From contig CAZKHU010000041.1 in assembly GCA_964552725.1 (NCBI GenBank), forward strand, positions 1-23,878: a DNA stretch of 23,878 nt, read 5' to 3'. Under the pieces are notes generated by a model that saw nothing but the letters and a program-made list of their open reading frames with translations, did not search any database and was not told the DNA's origin. Source of the stretch: DYTH01 sp964552725 (lineage in GTDB: Bacteria; Desulfobacterota; Syntrophia; Syntrophales; UBA5619). Below, piece after piece: positions 14,233-20,377 of this stretch (the stretch's first letter is position 1; every line of letters starts with the position of its first letter). The translations under genes and the position numbers were made by a program.

Positions 14233-14565
14233 TCATAACTCGTTCGACGTCACGATGACGTTGTAGGTTTTAGCCGCATCGAAGCCGGTCGGCGTAAAGC
14301 GGAACGACTCAACAAAAACGTTATCCATCCGAAACGCCGTCGCCTTGTTCAGCGCCGTCAGATTCACCGGACTGCCGGTGACTTCGACATATTCCGTCGC
14401 GCCAGGGGTCAGATATTCGATCTTCAGCGTGCCGGCGGAGGGCTGCGCGGAGACCTCGAGTTGAATCTGATGGTGGGGCAGGTATTCAAACCCCCGATTC
14501 CCGAGCGTCTGCGCCCCGTTCGCCTGGGTCTTTGCCAGGGCTTTCATTATGTGATTTTTGTACAT
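14233..14565 (-). CDS. Hypothetical beta-sandwich head or tail protein
   Basis: A 110-aa protein from ATG 14565, with a strong GAGGAGG box six nt upstream. The N-terminal 25 residues are polar; the rest alternates strands: IQLEVSAQPSAGTLKIEYL (about 34-52), YVEVTGSPVNLTAL (58-71), VFVESFRFTPTGFDAAKTYN (about 83-102) and a final IVTSN. This 'FRFTPTGFDAA.TY.V.V' ending resembles small Ig-like or sandwich proteins in phage structural modules. The strong ribosome binding site implies abundance. It lies just after a stable hairpin that follows the decoration protein gene. A secondary decoration protein is possible. Confidence 0.75.
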   Translation of the reverse strand: MYKNHIMKALAKTQANGAQTLGNRGFEYLPHHQIQLEVSAQPSAGTLKIEYLTPGATEYVEVTGSPVNLTALNKATAFRMDNVFVESFRFTPTGFDAAKTYNVIVTSNEL

Positions 14566-14582
14566 GCCGGGCCTCCTCGGGC

Positions 14583-14634
14583 CGGGGACATGATGCGAAA
14601 AGCCCGCCTTTGGCAGGATCGCATCGTGTCCCCG
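14583..14634 (-). promoter_or_regulatory. Stable intergenic RNA hairpin
   Basis: Arms 14583-14598 and 14619-14634 are complementary over 16 bp with one mismatch (A-C in minus-strand RNA), closing a 20-nt loop that contains a small GCC/GGC hairpin. It occupies most of the gap between the decoration protein stop and the ribosome binding site of the next gene. No U-run follows in the minus direction, so it is not a standard intrinsic terminator. A role as a 3' stabiliser or RNA-processing site for the highly expressed capsid mRNA is inferred. Confidence 0.65.
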
Positions 14635-14643
14635 AGAAAAAGG

Positions 14644-15258
14644 TTACAGCGCCGCCCGGAGGAGCGCGTAGCTGATCTTGTCGCCCGCGGTGAAGGTGCC
14701 GTCCACGGTTACAGTGATCCCCGCCGGGGAAGCCGCAGCGATTGCCGAGACGATGTTAACCGTCGGGCTGCCGCCGTTGACCTGCATCGTCGCCTGAACG
14801 ACGTCGGTTGCCGCCGCGCCGGTTACCGCGATGAACTCCGCCGAGTCGAGCGGGCTGTCGGCCACGGTATGAATCCCCGCGGCAAAGATCTGGTGCGACG
14901 CCCGGTCCGGACCGATCGCGGGGCCGACCAGGACGTTGATCAGCGTGGTAGCTCCGGTGGTCACCACTTCCAGCGCGACGCCGAAGAACTTTCCGGACTT
15001 CTTTTTGGTAATCGTCGTGCCGTCGGTATAGAGACGGTCACCGACCGCGACGGCGCTGTTTCCGGCGTCGTCCGTGGCCGTGACGGAGAGGTCAAATACA
15101 CCCTCCGTATCGACGGACGCCTTGCCATCGGCGGAATCGTAGTCCGTCAGGGCGACGCCGCGGAGCGCGTTCCCGACCACAACCGGATCGCCGGAAGCCA
15201 CCGTCGAACCGACGGTCAGGCGAAGAATTTTGCCGTCTTGCACTTTATTTGTAGCCAT
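14644..15258 (-). CDS. Capsid decoration / cement protein (DUF2190-like)
   Basis: A 204-aa protein from ATG 15258, with AGGAGG seven nt upstream. Residues 1-110 show the DUF2190 layout: VQDGKILRLTVGSTVASGDP (6-25), VVVGNALRGVALTDYDSADG, GVFDLSVTA, AVAVGDRLYTDGTTITKKKS and FFGVALEVV, followed by a closing strand ATTLINVLV. Such proteins bind the outside of the capsid and stiffen it. Residues about 110-204 form an additional Ala/Thr/Val-rich beta domain (FIAVTGAAATDVVQATMQVN, GTFTAGDKISYALL) not required by the family, perhaps a surface knob. The gene directly follows the capsid gene, as usual for decoration proteins. Confidence 0.8.
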   Translation of the reverse strand: MATNKVQDGKILRLTVGSTVASGDPVVVGNALRGVALTDYDSADGKASVDTEGVFDLSVTATDDAGNSAVAVGDRLYTDGTTITKKKSGKFFGVALEVVTTGATTLINVLVGPAIGPDRASHQIFAAGIHTVADSPLDSAEFIAVTGAAATDVVQATMQVNGGSPTVNIVSAIAAASPAGITVTVDGTFTAGDKISYALLRAAL

Positions 15259-15294
15259 GATGTTTCCTCCTGTTTTCTCTTGATTCCCTGCCGG

Positions 15295-16776
15295 TTAATC
15301 GCCCTGGTTGCGGTACATCGCGCGGTAATCCGTCGCGTAGGCGCCGGCGTCGATTGAGACGACATACTCCATCCCCTCGATCGTGAAGCCCGGTTGCCGC
15401 ATCTCCATAAGCGGAGCCTGGACTCCGTTCAGGAAGACAACTTTCACGGTTCTGCCCTTCGGCCCCATCAGATACCAGGTTGCGGTATCGTCATCATCAA
15501 GGCGGGGCTCGTACACGCGGGTGAAATAGGAACCGCTGTAGGGGTTCGACCTGGTGGAAGCAAAGGTGGAATCCGTCTCCTTGGTCGAGTTGTCGGAGAA
15601 CTTCTCCGATTTAAAGAAGACCTCCGCATCGCCCTGGAGGGCCTTCGGGGCAAGGAAAAAGACGGGGCTGATATTCAGCCGCCGCAGCCCTTTGATGTCC
15701 TTCTGGACGCCCATTGCGCGGATGCCTTCGGCGAGGTTCGCAATACCGGGGGCGGCCATGAAGCCGGAGACGGCATCGTTGGCATGATCGGTTCCGAAGA
15801 TCGCATGACCGTCGCCCATGTTGCCGTTTGCGGTGACAACCGCATAAGCCACATCGGCGATCTTGCGCCCAGCCGCCTCTGCTCGCCTGGCCGGCATTGC
15901 GGTAAGCGCGCCCATGTCGTCGTTGATGATCATCACGCGGGTGATCGCGAACTTCTTTGCATAGGTAGCCGCCTTGTAGGTCTCGGGAATTTTCTCGGTG
16001 AAACTCCCGATTTTGATCTCGCCGGAATCGGGAACCTCTTCGAGGTCATCGTGCTCGGAAAGCGCGTTATCATAATAGGTCTTGAAATCCGAGACCGACC
16101 CGACACCGCACCAGGTTTGCCACGTCTCGGAGACCGCTTCCCATGCCTGCTGCATCGATTTCGTGGCGAGATTGGCCAGGATATAGGGGAAATCGCTGGA
16201 GGTGAGCGCCCGGCCGACCATCTCTTTGGTCTCGCCGTGGCGGGTGATCCCGGCCATCCGCAGACACTCGCGGGCCATTTCGGCCAGCGTGAAGCCACGG
16301 AGATCCTGCGCACCTTGGGCAGGGGTTTTGACCTCCATGCCGGCGCGGAGGATCAGGGCATCGTTTGCGGCGGCGCGGAATTTGTCTTTCTCGTCTGCAC
16401 CCATCCGGATCCCGGAGAAGGCTGGGGTCGTCTCCTTGCTCTTCGTCTGGAGTTTGTCGAGGACGGCGCGCTGCGCGTCGGCGAGGGTCGGGACATTGCC
16501 GTCCTTTCCCACGATCAGGGCACGAGCCAGGTCCTGGCTGTCATACTGGGTCAAGAGCGCATCGATCTCGCGGATGCGATCGCGCTCCTTGCCGGTCGCC
16601 TCGGCGCGGATTTTATCCATATCCGAGGCGGCGGGGGCGGCGGGAGTAGCCGGAACAACCGGAACCGCGGCGGGTTTGGGGATTTCGGCCCTCTCCGTGA
16701 AGGCAAGCGCCTCCTCTTCGGTCGCCGTCACCGGCAGGCCACATCTTTCAAGAAATTTTCTTAATTTGGGGTCCAT
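15295..16776 (-). CDS. Nested capsid product from an internal start (scaffold plus major capsid part)
   Basis: Inside the protease-capsid fusion, codon 198 is ATG 16776, preceded by a perfect AAGGAGG (16791-16785) with 8-nt spacing, better than the signal of most genes here. Initiation there would yield a 493-aa protein lacking the protease domain but keeping the Pro/Ala-rich, charged scaffold-like stretch (residues 198-340) and the capsid domain. This parallels lambda, where scaffold Nu3 starts inside protease gene C. It would let the phage make many capsid subunits per protease. The signal is seen directly; its use is inferred. Confidence 0.55.
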   Translation of the reverse strand: MDPKLRKFLERCGLPVTATEEEALAFTERAEIPKPAAVPVVPATPAAPAASDMDKIRAEATGKERDRIREIDALLTQYDSQDLARALIVGKDGNVPTLADAQRAVLDKLQTKSKETTPAFSGIRMGADEKDKFRAAANDALILRAGMEVKTPAQGAQDLRGFTLAEMARECLRMAGITRHGETKEMVGRALTSSDFPYILANLATKSMQQAWEAVSETWQTWCGVGSVSDFKTYYDNALSEHDDLEEVPDSGEIKIGSFTEKIPETYKAATYAKKFAITRVMIINDDMGALTAMPARRAEAAGRKIADVAYAVVTANGNMGDGHAIFGTDHANDAVSGFMAAPGIANLAEGIRAMGVQKDIKGLRRLNISPVFFLAPKALQGDAEVFFKSEKFSDNSTKETDSTFASTRSNPYSGSYFTRVYEPRLDDDDTATWYLMGPKGRTVKVVFLNGVQAPLMEMRQPGFTIEGMEYVVSIDAGAYATDYRAMYRNQGD

Positions 16777-17367
16777 TGCATTTTCCTCCTTGGGGTCTTT
16801 AAATTCTCCTCTTGCCTGGGCGCGTTTATCTGCGCCGAAAAGCACCAAGCCGAGGGCTTTTGGTTTCCATCGTTTTGTCACCAGTAAAGGTCCGGTGTAG
16901 GATTTGCCGTTCACCGTCGCTGTCTGGTTTTCCGCGATATAGACCGATTCCCGTTCAACCGCCGAATAGAGAACGGAGAATCGTTTTAAATGCCGCTCTT
17001 TCACCTTGATCCAGTATGGATCCGAGTCCGGAGCCTCCGAGAAATAGACGCGGCCAACCAATTCATCACCTTCAGTCTTCATTTCGCGATAGGATCCGAT
17101 GACCGCCTCCGCCGAGTTTATGTGCTGGATCGTCACCGGGATGCTGTTGTCGGCAGGGATCTCGCATCCGGACATCAAGAGGATTTCGTTCACGTCCTCA
17201 TATCGTTCCGGGTCATAAATCAGCGCCGGATCTTCCGTCGCCCCGACAACCTCGACCGATCGCGTTGCATCGTCGATCGTTGAAAGCCGCATGGATTCGG
17301 GCAACTGAAAGCGCTCTACCATCCCATCGATCCGCTGTTCTGGTTGCTTCTTTACTTTTGTGGGCAT
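15295..17367 (-). CDS. Prohead protease - major capsid fusion protein
   Basis: A 690-aa protein from ATG 17367 (GAGGGGGG box seven nt upstream). Residues about 15-185 are a prohead protease-like domain: the candidate catalytic His82 lies in VTIQHINSAEAVIGS and Ser131 in LKRFSVLYSA, followed by LGLVLFGAD at the domain end. Residues about 198-340 form a linker/scaffold region with a PAAVPVVPATPAAPAA stretch and charged helices. Residues about 345-690 are a Mu gpT-like major head subunit with AATYAKKFAITRVMIINDDM (466-485), a GNMGDGHAIFGTDHAN loop (515-530), SPVFFLAPKALQG, and an end containing PGFTIEGMEY. Protease-capsid fusions are known; maturation should cleave them apart. An internal ribosome binding site suggests a second product. 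Confidence 0.9.
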   Translation of the reverse strand: MPTKVKKQPEQRIDGMVERFQLPESMRLSTIDDATRSVEVVGATEDPALIYDPERYEDVNEILLMSGCEIPADNSIPVTIQHINSAEAVIGSYREMKTEGDELVGRVYFSEAPDSDPYWIKVKERHLKRFSVLYSAVERESVYIAENQTATVNGKSYTGPLLVTKRWKPKALGLVLFGADKRAQARGEFKDPKEENAMDPKLRKFLERCGLPVTATEEEALAFTERAEIPKPAAVPVVPATPAAPAASDMDKIRAEATGKERDRIREIDALLTQYDSQDLARALIVGKDGNVPTLADAQRAVLDKLQTKSKETTPAFSGIRMGADEKDKFRAAANDALILRAGMEVKTPAQGAQDLRGFTLAEMARECLRMAGITRHGETKEMVGRALTSSDFPYILANLATKSMQQAWEAVSETWQTWCGVGSVSDFKTYYDNALSEHDDLEEVPDSGEIKIGSFTEKIPETYKAATYAKKFAITRVMIINDDMGALTAMPARRAEAAGRKIADVAYAVVTANGNMGDGHAIFGTDHANDAVSGFMAAPGIANLAEGIRAMGVQKDIKGLRRLNISPVFFLAPKALQGDAEVFFKSEKFSDNSTKETDSTFASTRSNPYSGSYFTRVYEPRLDDDDTATWYLMGPKGRTVKVVFLNGVQAPLMEMRQPGFTIEGMEYVVSIDAGAYATDYRAMYRNQGD

Positions 17368-17370
17368 TGG

Positions 17371-18933
17371 TTATCCCCCCTCATTCATAATGGCGGCGGG
17401 GTTGTTCTTATCCGCAGTGCTTGCGGACTCGAAAACGAGCCCCATCTCCTTCGCCATTTCCTGCGCGGCCCTGATTTCGTCATAAACATCCTGTAGATCC
17501 CTTCCGCGCTCGCGTGCTACCTCCTGGGGCGACTTTAGGCCGTAACTGATCGCCTCGATCTGGGTCTTTGCTTCGCGCAGCGGATCCACTGCATCCATTC
17601 CCGGCGGCTGCCATTCGCATTCCAGATATCGGCGCGGATTCTGCCAGTAACCGGGGAGCGTGAGTTTGCCCGTCAAAACAGCCATGTCGATTGCGCCCTT
17701 GATTGCCGGCATGCAAAACTGACGGATGTGCCGGATACTGATGGGCCGGAGTTGCTGGGCAAAATCGTTCCGAACGATCCGGGCCGTGGAAAAGTTCAGG
17801 CCCTGGTAATCTCCGGAAATAAGTTCATAGGGGGCGCCCGTGGTGATTGAGAGCATGGTCAGGATCAGGCGGACGAACGGCTGGAAGGTGACGCCGGGGC
17901 GGTTATGCTCGGCAAATTCGATTTTCTCGCCGGGCCGGAGGTACTCGATGACGCCGTTCTCGATCTCTTCGAGGCGCTTCAGCGAGCCGTCGTCGTTGTA
18001 TGAAAGCGTGGATATGGCCTGCTGCACGGCGGTGGGGTTTTCCCTGGTCACCATGGCCAGCCACTTGGCGGCCATTTTCGCGCCGTCAATTTCGGCATCC
18101 ATGTAGTCGGCCAGGTCGTGAGCGATCAGGACGCCGGGGGCAAACGGAGAGATGCCGCGGAGTTGCTGGGGACGCAGCGTGTCGAATCCATGAAGGACCT
18201 GCCCGGAAGGGACATAGACATCCTGCCCGCCATAATATGGGTCCTGAAACCAGTAACCGGTGACGCGGCCGGTCTGCTTTTCATATTCAATGCCTTGGCG
18301 GACTTCCTTTTCTCCGGGCCTGGCAGCCATTCCAATTCCGCCGGCGCCGTAACTGTCGTGCGCCCCGGTCAGCCAGTCGGCCTCATAGATCTGGATCGCA
18401 TAGGGGAGATAGCGGTTTCCGTCCTTCGGGTATGTCTTGACGGCCACAAATTCTCCGGACTCGAGGTCCTGGCGCTTCGTCAGCCGCATCTGCTCGTACA
18501 GGTGCTGCTTGCCGGAGGCATCGGACTCATCCATCCACCATTTGACGGCATCTTCGATTTGCGTCTGCCGCTTCGCGTCGGGTTTCCCACTCGCGCCTTT
18601 TGCTTTAGACTGGAAGACGATTCCGGTCCCGATCGAGTAGTCAACCATGATGTTGGCAGCGCGGGCGAGGTACGGAAAATCGCGGATGAGTTGGCGGACA
18701 CGGGCGCGAACCGCGGGAGATGATGCGCCGATGATATCATTGACGTTCGTATTGGCAATCGACCACGCGCCGGTCATCCGGGTGGTTTTGGCAGCGGCGT
18801 ACTGCTCGGCCCGTTGCTTCGTTGTCAATCCTATCAGATAGCGATGGCGGGCGAGGGCGGATCGGTGAGAGGCGAGGTCGGCGAGTTTCTCGACAACGGA
18901 TGCGACAAAGTTTTCCGCTTTCGTCATTCTCAT
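17371..18933 (-). CDS. Portal protein, lambda gpB family
   Basis: A 520-aa portal subunit; twelve copies form the DNA entry channel at one capsid vertex and bind terminase. The start is ATG 18933, overlapping the gpW-like stop as ATGA, with GGGAGG nine nt upstream. Features of the lambda portal family: ARVRQLIRDFPYLARAANIM (about 95-114) before the wing, the SIGTGIVFQSK strand, DWLTGAHDSYG, GRVTGYWFQDPYYGGQ, and VLHGFDTLRPQQLRGISPFA (about 248-267), which leads to the stem helix LADYMDAEIDGAKMAAKWLA (about 276-295). Length equals the family norm (lambda gpB 533 aa). It sits between gpW and the protease-capsid gene, as in lambda. Confidence 0.95.
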   Translation of the reverse strand: MRMTKAENFVASVVEKLADLASHRSALARHRYLIGLTTKQRAEQYAAAKTTRMTGAWSIANTNVNDIIGASSPAVRARVRQLIRDFPYLARAANIMVDYSIGTGIVFQSKAKGASGKPDAKRQTQIEDAVKWWMDESDASGKQHLYEQMRLTKRQDLESGEFVAVKTYPKDGNRYLPYAIQIYEADWLTGAHDSYGAGGIGMAARPGEKEVRQGIEYEKQTGRVTGYWFQDPYYGGQDVYVPSGQVLHGFDTLRPQQLRGISPFAPGVLIAHDLADYMDAEIDGAKMAAKWLAMVTRENPTAVQQAISTLSYNDDGSLKRLEEIENGVIEYLRPGEKIEFAEHNRPGVTFQPFVRLILTMLSITTGAPYELISGDYQGLNFSTARIVRNDFAQQLRPISIRHIRQFCMPAIKGAIDMAVLTGKLTLPGYWQNPRRYLECEWQPPGMDAVDPLREAKTQIEAISYGLKSPQEVARERGRDLQDVYDEIRAAQEMAKEMGLVFESASTADKNNPAAIMNEGG

Positions 18934-19157
18934 TGGCCACGCCCTCCCTGCTTGGCATAAGTGCGTGATGCGTAGGTGCCAGCGGCCATGCCGACCTCCA
19001 TGGAGATCTCCGTTCGGAGGGCCTGGAGTTCGGGAAGTTTGACCGCGGTATATTGGATGGTTTTGTCGCCCATGGTCAGGCTAACGGTGCGCGTCCCGGC
19101 AATGATCGCCCGGATTGCTATGTCAATGTTCGCCAGATCTGTTGATGTGTAGGCCAT
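18930..19157 (-). CDS. Head-tail connector, gpW-like
   Basis: A 75-aa protein from ATG 19157 with an AGGAG box close upstream. It begins MAYTSTDLANIDIAIRAIIA and continues with a two-strand hairpin TVSLTMGDKTIQYTAVKLPE, then LQALRTEISMEVG. Helix, beta-hairpin, helix in about 70 residues is the gpW fold, and the sequence follows the gpW pattern of T..L..I..AI..G..SV..GD....Y......L...I. gpW binds the portal after packaging and forms the platform for gpFII and the tail. It is coupled to the portal gene by a 4-nt overlap, the lambda W-B order. Confidence 0.9.
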   Translation of the reverse strand: MAYTSTDLANIDIAIRAIIAGTRTVSLTMGDKTIQYTAVKLPELQALRTEISMEVGMAAGTYASRTYAKQGGRGQ

Positions 19158-19275
19158 GTGCTCCTCTCGTTAAAGGGGACATGCCGCCCGGGAGGGATAC
19201 TACAGACGGCATGCCACGGAAAAAGGTGCGTTGCGATAACAGTATAAGGGGTGGTTTTTGGCAAAATGGAAATTT

Positions 19276-19319
19276 GGGGTGTTTTTGGGGTGTTTTAGGG
19301 GTGTTTTTGGGGTGTTTTG
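19276..19319 (+). repeat. Four tandem 11-bp G-rich repeats (GGGGTGTTTTN)
   Basis: On the plus strand GGGGTGTTTTT, GGGGTGTTTTA, GGGGTGTTTTT and GGGGTGTTTTG follow without spacers (19276, 19287, 19298, 19309), then a further G-run at 19319-19324. The 11-bp period places each G-run on the same helix face, as in protein-binding iterons; the runs of four G can also form an intramolecular G-quadruplex. The minus-strand RNA would carry CCCC/AAAA tracts instead. Confidence 0.9.
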
Positions 19320-19324
19320 GGGGG

Positions 19325-19353
19325 TTGACAGGGTTTTTAGGAGGGGGATTTTA
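19325..19353 (+). promoter_or_regulatory. Candidate plus-strand promoter next to the tandem repeats
   Basis: A consensus TTGACA (19325-19330) lies six bases after the last repeat; 17-18 nt further an A/T-rich ATTTTAT (19348-19354) could serve as a poor -10 (TTTTAT matches four of six). Transcription would run rightward, antisense to the zinc-ribbon, HTH and terminase genes. Spacing is acceptable but the -10 is weak, so this is tentative. Confidence 0.25.
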
Positions 19354-19360
19354 TCGTAAA

Positions 19361-20104
19361 TCACATGGCGATGCGATAGGTTTCGCAGTCGCCGCCGTCG
19401 TGGGCATTCTTGCAGCCATCGCAGTAAACCGGCAGGACCTTCAGGCCCGGATTGAACATCCTTTTCTCGAACTCTGCACCACAGTCCGGGCATTTGCAAG
19501 ACGCGGGAAGCGTCAGATTGTCGCCGGCGACCAGGCGGATGAAGGCAACGGGATCAACCATGCGCAGGTCGATCTCCTCCGGATGGGCGATAATGAAGGC
19601 CCGCACCCATTCCGGGGCGAAATACCACTGGTCGCCTCCCTGCTTTTTGGTACGCAGGGTCCCGCGGCACTTTCCCTTGAGCCACCCCTTTTCGATCCAC
19701 CGGGTGATGATGTGGTGCTGCTCCAGGCCGGCCCAGAGAAAATTCAGCAGGCCGCGCAAGGTGAAGCCGTCTCCGTCTGAGGAGAGCAGGCCAAGCCGCT
19801 TGATCTTCAGGTGAATCGCTGTGGTGGAGCGGGGGAACATGTTGTTGTTGATAAGGCCGCGACGCAGCGCCTTGAGGCCCATATTTGGATAATGGTCATT
19901 GACATAAGCCTCTTCGGTGGCAGTCCAGTCCGGCTCCTTGACTTTGGCAAGACCCATCTCCCCCGCGATCCGGCGGATGTACCAGCGCGGATATTTCTCC
20001 CGCCCGATCAACCGCATGATCTTTGAAAGACGGAAGGACGATCCGTCGTAAAGATCGCGGATGATCTTGAGTTCGGTTTCTGTCGGAAAATACTTTGTTT
20101 TCAC
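19361..20104 (-). CDS. Multi-HTH, zinc-ribbon DNA-binding protein (putative regulator)
   Basis: A 247-aa protein starting with GTG 20104 (AAGGTGA about eight nt upstream). It appears to have repeated helix-turn-helix units: residues 7-55 (a helical segment with LSKIMRLIGREKYPRWYIRR), 57-106 (an SANT/GcrA-like pattern, DWTATEEAYVNDHYPNMGLK then TTAIHLKIKRLGL) and 113-170 (a winged-helix-like region). The C-terminus holds a zinc ribbon with C205-x2-C208 and C228-x2-C231; C203 and C240 are extra. It most likely binds DNA site-specifically. It lies between the terminase and connector genes, just before the 203-bp gap with tandem repeats, so it may act on that site. Alternatives are a packaging accessory or homing-type protein; no nuclease motif is seen. 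Confidence 0.75.
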   Translation of the reverse strand: MKTKYFPTETELKIIRDLYDGSSFRLSKIMRLIGREKYPRWYIRRIAGEMGLAKVKEPDWTATEEAYVNDHYPNMGLKALRRGLINNNMFPRSTTAIHLKIKRLGLLSSDGDGFTLRGLLNFLWAGLEQHHIITRWIEKGWLKGKCRGTLRTKKQGGDQWYFAPEWVRAFIIAHPEEIDLRMVDPVAFIRLVAGDNLTLPASCKCPDCGAEFEKRMFNPGLKVLPVYCDGCKNAHDGGDCETYRIAM

Positions 20105-20110
20105 TGGATG

Positions 20111-20377
20111 TCACCTTCTGCCTTTGGCCGCCGTACGGCGGCTGAGAGGAGGCTCCGGGCGCGTGGACGGCGCCGGATCCATCGCGCCGGAGATATATTT
20201 TTTCCGCCACTCGTCGATCAGGAGTTTGTCGCTCACCCAGATCCCGCCGAGCTTCTTCATCGGAAAAAGGTATTGTACCTTAAACGAGAGGATCGTTGAT
20301 TCCGCCTGCTGCAGACCGATGGACCCGCAGTGCTCTCTAATCGCCTTCATACCCGATAATGCCGTATCCGTTCCCAT
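20111..20377 (-). CDS. Small winged-helix / AlpA-like DNA-binding protein
   Basis: An 88-aa protein; ATG 20377 directly follows the terminase stop (TAAATG) with GGAGG six nt upstream. Residues 1-62 form a compact DNA-binding fold: a helix, then STILSFKVQYLFPMKKLGGI (about 27-46) and WVSDKLLIDEWRKKY (47-61). The phrase 'FP..K.GG.W....L..W' is the wing and second helix of excisionase/AlpA/MerR-type domains. The last 25 residues are Pro/Arg/Lys-rich and probably disordered. A role as packaging accessory or regulator is plausible; the position after terL is unusual for an excisionase and no integrase is present. Confidence 0.75.
   Translation of the reverse strand: MGTDTALSGMKAIREHCGSIGLQQAESTILSFKVQYLFPMKKLGGIWVSDKLLIDEWRKKYISGAMDPAPSTRPEPPLSRRTAAKGRR

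Larger units (their letters stand above)
19158..19360. other. 203-bp non-coding gap between the zinc-ribbon regulator and gpW genes
   Basis: No credible gene fits here; a 99-codon minus frame (19499-19200) runs antisense-shifted through the repeats and has low complexity. The gap contains the 11-bp G-rich tandem repeats, a candidate plus-strand promoter, and an imperfect hairpin with arms CATGCCG at 19180-19186 and CGGCATG at 19207-19213 (loop 20). It is the largest gap between the terminase genes and the left edge and the likeliest place for transcription control of the head genes. A TATACT (19246-19241) on the minus strand lacks a well-spaced -35. Confidence 0.6.

Noticed and set aside
14583..14634. 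Intrinsic terminator
   Set aside because: The stem is strong but no U-run follows on either strand.
14461..15357. Plus-strand frame of 298 codons
   Set aside because: Antisense to the decoration protein gene; Arg-rich and motif-free.
15394..16764. Plus-strand frame of 456 codons
   Set aside because: Antisense to the protease-capsid fusion, His/Gly/Arg-rich with no family signature.
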